Shown piece by piece: positions 42,545 to 51,062 of a DNA stretch of 64,000 nt. Where the stretch lies: contig NZ_JBINJW010000002.1 in the NCBI RefSeq assembly GCF_043951855.1, forward strand, positions 1 through 64,000, in the 5' to 3' direction. The stretch comes from Proteiniclasticum sp043951855 (GTDB taxonomy: Bacteria; Bacillota; Clostridia; Clostridiales; Clostridiaceae). The notes beneath the pieces are model-generated. The model worked only from the letters and a program-made list of their open reading frames with translations, had not been told where the DNA came from and did no database searches. The position numbers and the translations under genes were made by a program. Numbering within the stretch: the first letter of the stretch is position 1; every line of letters begins with the position of its first letter.

Positions 42545-42765
42545 ATCTCTCTTACCTCCGATTTTAATTTTTTGATTAGGATGTTCCCATCAACAGAGGT
42601 AAGTTCTCTATACCAATCAGAGCGGAAGAACCTCTCCACCTCGTTTTTTATAATTTTAGCCGGCTCATAGTTTGGACGCTTTTTAAGTTTCTTTAACGCA
42701 GACCTATAATCCTTAACTGCCATTAAAATGATAGCATTGGCTAAGTTTTCATAAGGTGTGGTCAT
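42541..42765 (-). CDS. Small phage protein
   Basis: A 74-residue protein: ENLANAIILMAVKDYRSALKKLKKRP...EVERFFRSDWYRELTSVDGNILIKKLKSE. Commonly found between SNF2 and DUF1492 genes in clostridial phages. Function unknown. It overlaps both neighbours by 4 bases. Confidence 0.75.
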   Translation of the reverse strand: MTTPYENLANAIILMAVKDYRSALKKLKKRPNYEPAKIIKNEVERFFRSDWYRELTSVDGNILIKKLKSEVREI

Positions 42766-44114
42766 CGCATCACCTCCAGCTTTGCTTTTACAGCATCAAT
42801 AAGGGAGGCTTGTGTCTCTTCTTTTCTTGTAAGAGCAGTCATGACATCTTCATCAATAGTACCTTTGGTAAGAATGTGATGGATAATAACCGTCTCGTTT
42901 TGACCTTGTCTATAAAGTCTGGCATTGGTTTGCTGATATAATTCTAAAGACCAGGTAAGTCCGAACCAAATAAGTGTCGAACCACCGCTTTGAAGATTAA
43001 GACCATGTCCTGCACTTGCTGGATGGATCACAGCGATAGGGATATTGCCATCATTCCAATCTTCAATATCCTTCGATGTTTTTATTTGCCTCACCGAAAA
43101 TCTATTCTTAATTCTCTCTAAATCATGTTTGAACCAATATGCAACAAGGACAGGTTTGCCATTTGCGCCTTCAATTAAATCTTCCAGTGCATCAAGCTTT
43201 TTGTCATGAATGATATGTGTCTTGTTTTCACTATCATAGACAGCACCGTTTGCCATCTGTAGAAGTTTTCCTGAAAGCACAGCAGCATTAACTGCATCAA
43301 TCTCCTCATCACCTAATTTCGTGACCATATCATCTTTAAATTTAGAGTATATGTTCCATTCCTTTTCATTCAGAGAAACAGCCACTTCATTTACAATGCA
43401 TTCAGGCATTTTAAGATAGTCTATGGATTTCATGGAAATCGTAATATCAGATATTTGGCTATATATTTTATCCTCAGCACCAGGTAATGGCTTATATGAA
43501 AATATAACCTGTGCATTACGTTTATCCGGAGTGAAGTAAGTATTACGGTAGTGAGTGATATATCTGCCAAGTCTTTGACCTAAGTCTAGAATGCGAAACT
43601 CTGCCCATAAGTCCATTAAGCCATTACTCGATGGAGTTCCTGTAAGACCTACAATTCGTTTTACCGTTGGCCTTACTTTTAGTAGACTTTTAAACCGCTT
43701 TGCTCCATAGGATTTAAAGGATGACAGCTCATCAATGACCACCATATCGAAATCAAAGGGAATGCCGCTTTTGTTAACAAGCCAATCCACATTCTCCCGA
43801 TTGATGATGTATATTGTTGATCTTGTCATAAGAGCATCGATTCTTTCTTTTTCTGTTCCAACCGCTACAGAATAGGATAGTCCTTTCAGATGCTCCCACT
43901 TTTTAATTTCAGAAGGCCATGTATCCCTTGCTACTCGAAGTGGCGCAATGACCAAAACCTTACATACAAGAAAACTATCCAAGCAAAGGTCAAATATTGC
44001 CGATAAGGTAATCACACTTTTACCAAGACCCATTTCAAGAAAGACTGCAGATATGGGATGGGATAAAATAAAATCTGTTGCATAGCTTTGGTATTCATGT
44101 GGATTGTATTTCAC
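42762..44114 (-). CDS. SNF2-type DEAD-like helicase
   Basis: A 450-residue SF2/SNF2 helicase. Motif I FLEMGLGKS, motif Ia VLVIAPLRVARDTW, motif II VVIDELSSF (DELS), motif III GLTGTPSSNGLMDLW, and C-terminal NARLYRQGQNETVIIHH motif VI are present. GTG at 44114 after GGGGGGA is the likely start; it overlaps the VRR-NUC gene. A replication or DNA-remodelling role is likely, with VRR-NUC and VapE. Confidence 0.9.
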   Translation of the reverse strand: MKYNPHEYQSYATDFILSHPISAVFLEMGLGKSVITLSAIFDLCLDSFLVCKVLVIAPLRVARDTWPSEIKKWEHLKGLSYSVAVGTEKERIDALMTRSTIYIINRENVDWLVNKSGIPFDFDMVVIDELSSFKSYGAKRFKSLLKVRPTVKRIVGLTGTPSSNGLMDLWAEFRILDLGQRLGRYITHYRNTYFTPDKRNAQVIFSYKPLPGAEDKIYSQISDITISMKSIDYLKMPECIVNEVAVSLNEKEWNIYSKFKDDMVTKLGDEEIDAVNAAVLSGKLLQMANGAVYDSENKTHIIHDKKLDALEDLIEGANGKPVLVAYWFKHDLERIKNRFSVRQIKTSKDIEDWNDGNIPIAVIHPASAGHGLNLQSGGSTLIWFGLTWSLELYQQTNARLYRQGQNETVIIHHILTKGTIDEDVMTALTRKEETQASLIDAVKAKLEVMR

Positions 44115-44376
44115 TGAGTATCCCCCCAATCTGTTCTACACTGTCCAAGCAATAAACCGAAAAACCTAATGCCTCCAGTTGTTTCTTTCTTTTTTCTTGT
44201 ATAGGGCGCATCTTTTTTCCCGTTGCTTTACATTCAACAAATGCCATTCTCCCCATAGGAAATAGAACAATGCGGTCCGGCACACCATCAACTCCAGGAC
44301 TTACAAACTTTAGTGCAATACCTCCCAAGTCTTTAACTGCTGCTACAAGTTTTTTTTCTATATATTTTTCAGTCAT
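44095..44376 (-). CDS. VRR-NUC domain nuclease
   Basis: A 93-residue single VRR-NUC domain: GVPDRIVLF (PD), AFVECKATGKK (ExK) with E and K of the PD-(D/E)XK core, and RKKQLEALGFSVYCLDS. These are structure-specific nucleases or Holliday-junction resolvase-like enzymes. The standard neighbour of SNF2 helicases in phage replication modules. Confidence 0.9.
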   Translation of the reverse strand: MTEKYIEKKLVAAVKDLGGIALKFVSPGVDGVPDRIVLFPMGRMAFVECKATGKKMRPIQEKRKKQLEALGFSVYCLDSVEQIGGILSEIQST

Positions 44377-44533
44377 TTTTTCCTCCCATCTGACACAAGA
44401 AACACAAAATCACAACCATTCCCCTATATTTACTAACGCGCATATACGCTCACAGACATTTACTATCTACTTTTAAGAAAAAGCATTTTGAATATAAGGG
44501 AAAAAGTTGTGTTGTGTCGCATTCTTGTGTTCT
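44377..44533. other. Intergenic segment with ACACAA repeats
   Basis: The 157 bases between vapE and the VRR-NUC gene are rich in short repeats: GACACAAGAAACACAAAATCACAAC near 44392 in pieces, and the reverse arrangement GTTGTGTTGTGTC near 44508. Complementary GACACAA/TTGTGTC ends could fold back. An origin or leader function is only a suggestion. Confidence 0.3.
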
Positions 44534-46882
44534 CTATCCGCCATAATGATATAGTCGCTGCCTACCATAAATCGGCAAACGCTTAATACTGCTGGTTCGT
44601 TCCCAACCGGCAATCTGAGCCATAAGTGCTGCGATCTGATAACTATCGGTGGTCTTTAATTCTGGGAGATTACGATTAAAGCATTCACACCAAATTTCTG
44701 CATTGCTTACAGATGTTCGTGCAACAGTACCTGTATGCTTGGCCCCACCAAATTCGCTACCGCTTAGGTAATTCCTACGGGCAAATAAGTCCATACTGTC
44801 CCAATCATCTGGAAGTAGAGTATTTAGGTATTCTTCGACCATACCAACACGCTCATCAACCTCCATCGCACCTTTCTGTGCTTTTTCAGCCTCCTCTAAA
44901 ACATCACCCTCGAGGTACAGTTTTTCACCCGATTTCCATATTTCTTTAGCTTCGGCCCAGAACTGCTGCCTATATGCTTCAGTAAAATTCCAGGTCTTCT
45001 TCTGCTTTTTCTGATGTACCTTAATAATCCAAAAGCGGCGGTTTCCTGTGATGTCACGTAAATATCCACGCTCACCATTTACCGTTGCAATGACGATGCA
45101 CTGTCTAGGATGGCTTTCAACAACTCTGCCATAGGATGGTCTATATTTATCATCTGAGGTAGACAGGAACGCTTTTACTTTTTCAATGTCAGCTTTCTTC
45201 ATTCCAGCAAGTTCTCCGATTTCAACCACCCAGAATCCCTGCAGTTTTTCAGCACCAGACTTATCATCCATATCCGTAAGAGATAATGTTTCAGAGTAGA
45301 ATTCTGCTGTTACAAGGTCTTTAATGATGGTGCTTTTCCCAATACCCTGATCGCCATCAAGCACTGGAACGCAGTCAAACTTAATTCCAGGAACATATAT
45401 CCGTGCAACAGCTGCTGCAAAGGTCTTCCTAGTCACAGTGCGTATATACTCGGTATCATCTGCCTGGAGATATTTGATAAAAATATCTTCCACACGTTTT
45501 ACTCCGTCCCATGCAGGAAGGGAATCAAGGTAATCCCTTATAGGATGGAATCTCCTATCATCAGCAACCTTAGTAAATGCAACATCGTGGTTTCTGCTTG
45601 AAAACGGAAGGTAGCGAATATCCATAATGGACTTAAGCTGGGCTGTGTCGGCATCTCTCCAAAATACGTTACCTTCTGGTCTTTCCCATGGTAGTGATCC
45701 TGTGACCTGGATACGGTTCGACAGCTCGTTATATGCAAAGTTCTTGAAATCGGGGTCATGATTAAGAATAAGGTTTAAGTTGTATACGCTGTTTTCAAGT
45801 AAACTTGATCTAGGCTGATACCTAAGTCTTGATTTCCAATCATCTCCACTGTCAGTGAAATCCACTTCAGCTTCTGCAAGTTTTTCATTGGTAGCAAAGA
45901 CTTTTACCTCATCAATTTTCATGGCAAAATCACACATATTCTTAAAGGACTTCTTATCATCCTCATCACCAAATTTATGGATACGAACGATGTCAAAGGC
46001 ATTACATAATTTAAGGTATGCCGGGTCCTTGGCATGATGGCTGTAGACGAACTTGCCACCTTCTTTGATTTCAACACCCGCCATACTGCTTGATTCTATA
46101 AAATGGTAGCGGTCCTCATTTTCTGTAGGCTCGTAGACGTCTGATAAAAATGCATCGATTGCTTTTGTAACAGGGAAATAAACTCTATTAAAAAGGCCCA
46201 CAACACCCTCCTTTTCAAGAGGGTCCTGTACCTTCTCATGCGAAACTGTATTTGCCTTGCTCTCCCTAGATGAAGTCGGAAGTCTTGTAGGATCAGTCCA
46301 TTCGGGATGAGCAGTTAAAATATCATCTGGATTAAGCCAAGTTTTCTCTACTTCCTTATAGATAAATTTTCCGTTGGATGGCGTACTTGGCCAGTACATT
46401 AGCTGGTTTGGCAGATAGGAGCATTCATCGAAATAATCCATGCCAAGCATCTGTGCTAAATATCTTGAAACTGCTACAAATTCCTCTGAGGTTACATCTC
46501 TTGTTAGGGGAAAAATAAGACGCACCCGTGGATTTTCTTCTGTGCTACTATGGGTTGAATAAAGAACAGAGGTATATGCAGCATTCAACTCATAGTTTTC
46601 AAGAAATTCTTTATTAATTCTGTCACCATCTAAAGCAATCATTGATCGAAGTTCCACAGTATCGTTTTTTCTGCGACCACCTTTTAATACACCTGCAACA
46701 AAGCCACCATGGTCTTTTGCATTATCCTTTTGACCTTTACTGAACTTGGCATATTCTTCAGCTGATTCCGTAGTCCTGATTGGAGTCTTCAATCTATCTT
46801 TTAGCGCATCAAATGTAATTTCTTTATTAACCCATTTCTTTGCCTGGCGGCTGTTCCCATAGGCAATGGCTAATTTTCTCAA
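44534..46882 (-). CDS. VapE-type primase-helicase
   Basis: A 782-residue protein. The N-terminal half has a primase-like/PrimPol-associated region (MIALDGDRINKEFLENY, YSTHSSTEENPRVRLIFPL), and the C-terminal VirE helicase domain has Walker A GDQGIGKST (about residue 512), VEIGELAG (Walker B), and NGERGYLRDITGNRRFWIIKV. It unwinds and probably primes phage DNA. TTG start after AAAGGAGG. Confidence 0.9.
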   Translation of the reverse strand: MRKLAIAYGNSRQAKKWVNKEITFDALKDRLKTPIRTTESAEEYAKFSKGQKDNAKDHGGFVAGVLKGGRRKNDTVELRSMIALDGDRINKEFLENYELNAAYTSVLYSTHSSTEENPRVRLIFPLTRDVTSEEFVAVSRYLAQMLGMDYFDECSYLPNQLMYWPSTPSNGKFIYKEVEKTWLNPDDILTAHPEWTDPTRLPTSSRESKANTVSHEKVQDPLEKEGVVGLFNRVYFPVTKAIDAFLSDVYEPTENEDRYHFIESSSMAGVEIKEGGKFVYSHHAKDPAYLKLCNAFDIVRIHKFGDEDDKKSFKNMCDFAMKIDEVKVFATNEKLAEAEVDFTDSGDDWKSRLRYQPRSSLLENSVYNLNLILNHDPDFKNFAYNELSNRIQVTGSLPWERPEGNVFWRDADTAQLKSIMDIRYLPFSSRNHDVAFTKVADDRRFHPIRDYLDSLPAWDGVKRVEDIFIKYLQADDTEYIRTVTRKTFAAAVARIYVPGIKFDCVPVLDGDQGIGKSTIIKDLVTAEFYSETLSLTDMDDKSGAEKLQGFWVVEIGELAGMKKADIEKVKAFLSTSDDKYRPSYGRVVESHPRQCIVIATVNGERGYLRDITGNRRFWIIKVHQKKQKKTWNFTEAYRQQFWAEAKEIWKSGEKLYLEGDVLEEAEKAQKGAMEVDERVGMVEEYLNTLLPDDWDSMDLFARRNYLSGSEFGGAKHTGTVARTSVSNAEIWCECFNRNLPELKTTDSYQIAALMAQIAGWERTSSIKRLPIYGRQRLYHYGG

Positions 46883-46951
46883 CTTAATAACCTCCTTTCA
46901 AACGAGGTCTTTGTCCATGTTCAAATCTTGCCTGTATTTCTTTTGTTTTTT

Positions 46952-47383
46952 TCATAAAGAATCCACCTCTTCAAAATCTTTGTTGAAGTATCTGACCAGT
47001 TGTCTACGTTTCTTTGCCTTTTCTATTTCAATACTCATGCCTTTTGAGATAACATCACCAAGTACCCAGACTTCCTGGCACTTGCCCATAAGGATGATGT
47101 CCATGAAAATAGCAAGATCACGTTCTTTCTCGTTACTGTCATCCATGAAAGGGAATAGAAGGTACGGGGTCAGCGGGATACATCCACGTTTGAAAGCAAA
47201 TTCTGCAAACTGAGTGGCTTTTAATACATTTTCCTTAACAGCTCCGTGAAAAGGGGCGCATATATAAACCAAAGGACGGAAGGCAGGTTTTGACGCTGCC
47301 TTTTCCTTTTTTACTATATTAGTTAGTGCTTCATGGGGAGTAGGGTCATAGTATCCTTCAGCATTGAATTTATTTATGTTCAT
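46952..47383 (-). CDS. DUF4406 nucleoside deoxyribosyltransferase-like protein
   Basis: A 143-residue protein; ATG at 47383 follows GGAGGTAGCTGTG. PLVYICAPFHGAVKENVLKATQFAEFAFKRGCIPLTPYLLFPFMDD and VWVLGDVISKGMSIEIEKAKKR match the DUF4406 Rossmann-like fold related to nucleoside 2-deoxyribosyltransferases. Possibly acts on nucleotides during phage growth. Confidence 0.82.
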   Translation of the reverse strand: MNINKFNAEGYYDPTPHEALTNIVKKEKAASKPAFRPLVYICAPFHGAVKENVLKATQFAEFAFKRGCIPLTPYLLFPFMDDSNEKERDLAIFMDIILMGKCQEVWVLGDVISKGMSIEIEKAKKRRQLVRYFNKDFEEVDSL

Positions 47384-47591
47384 CACAGCTACCTCCGGCT
47401 CTAATTTTTTTACTACATTCGCTACAATATACTGCAGTACCAAATAAATCACTTCCACCATCACCTAGGATTTCTGCAATATCCACCATTACTTCAACAT
47501 CACACATCGGGCAATGGCAAAAAACATTCTCATCTGTTATTTCAATAGATATCTCCATGGAATCATTCAATCTTTCTTTCACATAAAACAT
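47370..47591 (-). CDS. Small zinc-ribbon phage protein
   Basis: A 73-residue protein; ATG at 47591 after AAGGAGGG. It has CHCPMC and CSECSKK cysteine pairs and an acidic middle, so one zinc ribbon. It overlaps the DUF4406 gene by 14 bases. Function unknown. Confidence 0.65.
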   Translation of the reverse strand: MFYVKERLNDSMEISIEITDENVFCHCPMCDVEVMVDIAEILGDGGSDLFGTAVYCSECSKKIRAGGSCDEHK

Positions 47592-47605
47592 AGTAAGAGC
47601 CCTCC

Positions 47606-48268
47606 TTAATTCTTCTCTATTTTGGTTTTGTACCATTCCAAGTAACGCTTGCGCTGCCCATAATCTGGAACAGCTACTAACAAACCAACATCTACTTTTT
47701 GTAATGTGTCTAGCATTGTAATCTGCTCATCAGATAAGTAAGGTCGAATGCTTTTTCCTTTTGCAATTCCATTTGCTAATCTAAACTGCTTTGCCGTCAT
47801 TCCGATAACGATGCGATTTAACATATCGCATTCATTACTGAAGTGATATGGCTTTGGATTTTCATGAAGTAACTTAATGTTGTCTGTCAGTAAAGGGAAC
47901 TCCTTACGAGCCGAAACAAGAGTTTTAATGAACTGCTCCATTTCATTAAAGCGTTTGATGTATAACTCTTTGAACTTCATTGCTTTCTGCCCTGTATATC
48001 CCATAACCAACATAGTGAATCCATCACGAGTCATGGCATAAGCCTTTTGCTTTCTGTTCCAACCATCCGTGTATGAGGTCGGCTCAAAATTGAGCTGAGC
48101 AAATTCTGTGCTTAACCCAGATTTGGGGTCAGTGATTTTAGCAATGTCACGCAGAACATTTTTATGTTCCTTCTCAAAGAACTCTGCTACAAACAAACTA
48201 TCCACTCTTGCCGTATCTTTGGTGTCGGCAAACACACCATATTGGTCTTTAGGTATTAATTCTCTCAT
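47606..48268 (-). CDS. Rha-family phage regulatory protein
   Basis: A 220-residue protein. The N-terminal Rha domain reads DSLFVAEFFEKEHKNVLRDIAKI...FEPTSYTDGWNRKQKAYAMTRDGFTMLVMGYTGQKAMKFKELYIKRFNEME. The C-terminal part (about 140-220) is a separate helical domain (TAKQFRLANGIAKGKSIRPYLSDEQI). Rha proteins affect phage growth in some hosts. AAGGAGGTAATTCTG precedes the ATG. RNA-like motif C is in its leader. Confidence 0.85.
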   Translation of the reverse strand: MRELIPKDQYGVFADTKDTARVDSLFVAEFFEKEHKNVLRDIAKITDPKSGLSTEFAQLNFEPTSYTDGWNRKQKAYAMTRDGFTMLVMGYTGQKAMKFKELYIKRFNEMEQFIKTLVSARKEFPLLTDNIKLLHENPKPYHFSNECDMLNRIVIGMTAKQFRLANGIAKGKSIRPYLSDEQITMLDTLQKVDVGLLVAVPDYGQRKRYLEWYKTKIEKN

Positions 48269-48302
48269 CAGAATTACCTCCTTAAATTTTTTTGGAGGTC
48301 TT

Positions 48303-48344
48303 GACCTCCTACCTGGTAGCCTTGGGAGAAGGTCAAATCTGACG
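48303..48344 (-). ncRNA. Repeated RNA-like motif, copy C
   Basis: Minus strand CGTCAGATTT, 13 bases, GGCTACCAGGTAG, matching copies A and B. GAC-CTCC/GGAG-GTC can close the element with a bulge. It overlaps the last codons of the sigma-like gene and lies 35 bases before the rha-like start. Confidence 0.6.
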
Positions 48345-48881
48345 GTTTTTATATTCTTGTTCCAATTTTTTTGTTGCTCGTTTTAACTTCTGAGTAATGT
48401 TGTTTTCATCAGCACCTATGGAGCTGGCATATTCGCGGATTGACATACCGTCTATGCGAACGGCGATAAACATATCCGCCCAATCTTCTTTTTTACCGAG
48501 TACCTTGCGTATCCATTTACAAACATCCTCGTACTCGTATTGGTAAGCACGCTCTATTTCTTGAGAGTTATCTGCAAATGTGTCCATAACATCTGTTTCA
48601 TCTTCAGCCTGATCATCTTTACGATATGGAGTCTTCGGATTGCCAAGATGCCTATGATAGCGGCGCCAGTGGTTGTATTCTTTGGCATTCATTAGGTCGA
48701 ACATTTCCTGTAAAGTCTTACAACGCTGTACTTCTGCTTTCTTTTCGGGCTTTGCCTCTGCAAGACGCTGCTCGTAATCAATGTCCAGCATAACGTTGTA
48801 ATCTCCATCTGGAATTTCAATTGTGGTGTAGTTCTTGTGACCATTTTTGATGTTGTCTTCATATAAAACTCGAATCTTCAT
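48333..48881 (-). CDS. Phage sigma-70-like regulator
   Basis: A 182-residue protein; ATG at 48881 after GGAAAGGAATACTTT. The N-terminal half is specific to phages (TTIEIPDGDYNVMLDIDYEQRL); the C-terminal half resembles sigma region 4 (WADMFIAVRIDGMSIREYASSIGADENNITQKLKRATKKLEQ). It probably directs RNA polymerase to phage promoters. A long structured leader and terminator precede it. Confidence 0.75.
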   Translation of the reverse strand: MKIRVLYEDNIKNGHKNYTTIEIPDGDYNVMLDIDYEQRLAEAKPEKKAEVQRCKTLQEMFDLMNAKEYNHWRRYHRHLGNPKTPYRKDDQAEDETDVMDTFADNSQEIERAYQYEYEDVCKWIRKVLGKKEDWADMFIAVRIDGMSIREYASSIGADENNITQKLKRATKKLEQEYKNRQI

Positions 48882-48921
48882 AAAGTATTCCTTTCCGTCC
48901 TGGCATTGGGCGGCGGAATAC

Positions 48922-48955
48922 AAAAAGAGCCTGTGATGAAGATGACCACAGACTC
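48922..48955 (-). terminator. Terminator/attenuator in the leader of the sigma-like gene
   Basis: On the minus strand GAGTCTGTG and CACAGGCTC pair over 9 positions (one G-T) around an 11-base loop, followed by TTTTTG. It lies 40 bases before the sigma-like start codon, so it probably works as an attenuator. Confidence 0.65.
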
Positions 48956-48960
48956 CGCTT

Positions 48961-49073
48961 GTCCTAAAAAAGGGCACACGAAATTACGGTGGGTGCATCT
49001 TCATTCCAAACACAGTCTTTATCACTGTGTTCTGAACTCTTATGCATCCTGCCGTCCGTATGCGCACTAGGAC
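48961..49073 (-). ncRNA. Candidate structured leader RNA (riboswitch-like)
   Basis: Nested stems can form: GTCCTA/TAGGAC (ends), GCGCA/TGTGC, TACGG/CCGTA, GGATGCAT/ATGCACCC (one A-C mismatch) and AACACAGT/ACTGTGTT, with symmetrical 10-base internal loops around the last stem. The terminator hairpin at 48922-48955 comes next, then the ribosome site of the sigma-like gene. This order is that of a sensing leader plus attenuator. Function is inferred only. Confidence 0.5.
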
Positions 49074-49132
49074 TTTGAGATTTATTTTGGTTGAGCGATA
49101 AATGCTCTTTACTGATTACTACCTTCGAGGAA

Positions 49133-49171
49133 GATAGGCAGGCTGATTATTCAAATCTGTCTCTGCCTATC
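49133..49171. repeat. 9-bp inverted repeat downstream of the small basic gene
   Basis: GATAGGCAG and CTGCCTATC are separated by 21 bases. No T-run follows on the minus strand. It may process or protect the end of the small basic-protein transcript. Confidence 0.35.
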
Positions 49172-49178
49172 ACTGAAA

Positions 49179-49322
49179 CTACTTCTTTTTGCTTGGTCTC
49201 GTTTGACTTAAAGCACTGCCAGCAACTGATTTAGAATTTTTGCTGTAACGTCCATCGTTGAGAATTTTACTTGCCTTTGAAGCAACTTTCTTGGATGTTT
49301 GGCGTGTATTACGTTTTGCCAT
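49179..49322 (-). CDS. Small, very basic conserved protein
   Basis: A 47-residue protein, ATG at 49322 after GGAAGGAGG. KRNTRQTSKKVASKASKILNDGRYSKNSKSVAGSALSQTR is a short family found in varied bacteria and mobile elements; it may bind nucleic acid. First minus-strand gene of the phage at its right side, next to divergently transcribed defence genes. Confidence 0.7.
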   Translation of the reverse strand: MAKRNTRQTSKKVASKASKILNDGRYSKNSKSVAGSALSQTRPSKKK

Positions 49323-49460
49323 TTCTTTTCCCTCCTTCCTTTTCCTCGATATGCCTTTATTGAAATCAGGCATTCGATATCTTGCTGAAGAAATACTGAA
49401 CAATTGCTCTTAAGATATTTACAATCGTGAATTTCCCCTCTGGAAAAGTGTGAATTTTCA

Positions 49461-49469
49461 TGATATAAT
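49461..49469 (+). promoter_or_regulatory. Extended -10 promoter for the defence operon
   Basis: TGATATAAT (TG at 49461-49462, TATAAT at 49464-49469) is an extended -10. GTGAATTTCC and GTGAATTTTC just upstream (about 49427 and 49450) form a possible operator repeat. The transcript would have a leader of about 130 bases, including two TTCGGAAA repeats near 49571-49588, before the first defence gene. The gap 49323-49609 holds no gene. Confidence 0.55.
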
Positions 49470-49609
49470 CTAAAAGACTTTAATAAATTACAATTCCTTC
49501 TCCAGAGCGTTTAATCACTAATAAAATTGTACAAAAAAAAGTCCAACCATTAAGGAAGGACTCGGAGGGGTTCGGAAAGATTCGGAAATATAGTTGGAGG
49601 TGGCAGATA

Positions 49610-50611
49610 ATGCTCTTTAGTGAATTTGCGAATATATTATTTAAACATAGTGACACAACGTACAAGCCAAATGAATTTTTTCTGTCACTTTTCGACAACA
49701 TTATGAGAGATCCAAAATCACCAGAAGAAATAAAACTATCAGAGGAGAATAAATATAATCCTTTTGACTCTCTTGCACCGGATTCTTTGGATCGTTTTTT
49801 TAAAGGCACTCTCCCATTAAGTAAGAGAAACGTACATAAAATTATTAGCCGAAAAGATACAGATAAATTTGCAAACTATATAAACGAATATAACGATCAT
49901 AACCAAATCGCTATTGAAGAAGAAATCAAAACAATGATTCCAGATTTCAATCCTGATGATGTTTTGGGATACGCCTGCGCTGATTTATTCCTTCAGATTT
50001 TAGATGATATATATGAAGGTCGAGAATCTTCTAGTATCGTTACTCCCAATAGCTCAACTCACCCTACTAAATTAACTGCCTTACCTACTCAAACTATTTA
50101 TTATGATGAATCCGATGGCAAGTTACACATAGGAGATGTTGAAATATCTATTCCAAAAGAGATTGAGCCTCCACAGGATATTGCTCCAGAAGAAGAAATT
50201 TATGTTCGTGAGCTTCTGGCTGCCTACTCAGAAGCCATAGGATCCGGTGAGATTACGAAGAATGATTTGGATTCCTTGCATATGAAGTATAAAAGGAACT
50301 TTTCTGATCAAAGAATCAACTTTTATAGTGCTGTACGTATTGATCGTTTTATACGTGAATCCTTTGATAAAGGAGAGGAACATGCGAAGAAATGGCAATC
50401 TGAAACGCATGATTATATTAAGGATACCCTATGGGATGATTACGATGACGGGTACAAAAGATTGTTAGCAGTAATGAAAAAAGTGGTGGACTGCTCTACC
50501 ACGGCTGTTGTTGACAATATCCAAAATCTTGTTGGCCCAAAAGAAAAGAAAGGAACCTGTCACCTATTAGTAAATGACGGTTGCATCCGCTGGGTGGATG
50601 AAGATGAATAA
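49610..50611 (+). CDS. ABC-three-component (ABC-3C) system protein with C-terminal domain
   Basis: A 333-residue protein. The N-terminal region (about 1-130, ending YACADLFLQILDDIYEG) resembles a helical domain found at the start of many mobile-element proteins. The C-terminal region (FYSAVRIDRFIRESFDKGEEHAKKWQSETHDYIKDTLWDDYDDGYKRLLAVM...CHLLVNDGCIRWVDE) matches the CTD of ABC-3C proteins. It is followed by a short middle component and a DUF3732 ATPase, the diagnostic trio. In this predicted defence class the CTD protein is the effector or sensor. GGAGGTGG precedes the ATG. Confidence 0.7.
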   Translation: MLFSEFANILFKHSDTTYKPNEFFLSLFDNIMRDPKSPEEIKLSEENKYNPFDSLAPDSLDRFFKGTLPLSKRNVHKIISRKDTDKFANYINEYNDHNQIAIEEEIKTMIPDFNPDDVLGYACADLFLQILDDIYEGRESSSIVTPNSSTHPTKLTALPTQTIYYDESDGKLHIGDVEISIPKEIEPPQDIAPEEEIYVRELLAAYSEAIGSGEITKNDLDSLHMKYKRNFSDQRINFYSAVRIDRFIRESFDKGEEHAKKWQSETHDYIKDTLWDDYDDGYKRLLAVMKKVVDCSTTAVVDNIQNLVGPKEKKGTCHLLVNDGCIRWVDEDE

Positions 50612-51056
50612 TAAAGTTTTTAATACAGTATTTGAAATATCCATGAGATTGTTGCTTATTTTGTCCTTATCAAAAAAGAAAAAGCTTACACTAGATAATT
50701 TAGTAACAGTAGACTTCATATCAAATTATTCAAAGGAGTTCGGACTGTCGGGTAGCAATCTTCATGGTGATAATGAATTTAGTTTTTCTGAATTCTCTAT
50801 CCGGAGAGCATTAGTACAAGATGCAATAAAACAGCTTGTACTTGAAAATATGATAAAGGTTTCATATTCAAAAGAGGGCTTCATATATTCCATTACAGAA
50901 CGTGGACGAACATTTAGTAACTCTCTAACTTCTGACTATGCGACTGAATATAGATTACATGCTCAAAAAGCTCTTGAATATATAGACTCAAAAAACGAAA
51001 AAGAACTTCTCAATTTAATTAGCCGAGAAGCCTCTAAATCATTAAGGAAGGAGTAA
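50604..51056 (+). CDS. ABC-3C middle component
   Basis: A 150-residue winged-helix-like protein: NNKVFNTVFEISMRLLLILSLSKKKKLTLDNLVTVDFISNY is typical of ABC-3C middle components, with IKQLVLENMIKVSYSKEGFIYSITERGR as the wing. It connects the ATPase with the effector (family knowledge). The start at 50604 overlaps the previous gene by 8 bases. The ATPase gene follows after 6 bases. Confidence 0.7.
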   Translation: MNNKVFNTVFEISMRLLLILSLSKKKKLTLDNLVTVDFISNYSKEFGLSGSNLHGDNEFSFSEFSIRRALVQDAIKQLVLENMIKVSYSKEGFIYSITERGRTFSNSLTSDYATEYRLHAQKALEYIDSKNEKELLNLISREASKSLRKE

Positions 51057-51062
51057 TCCCAA

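Noticed and set aside
48961..49171. tRNA gene
   Set aside because: Strong stems exist, but no T-loop, anticodon arm or CCA-adjacent acceptor pattern could be fitted. No tRNA or rRNA was seen anywhere in the window.
49480..49809. 109-codon minus-strand frame over the start of the defence operon
   Set aside because: Overlaps the leader and start of the well-supported ABC-3C gene, with no recognisable domain.
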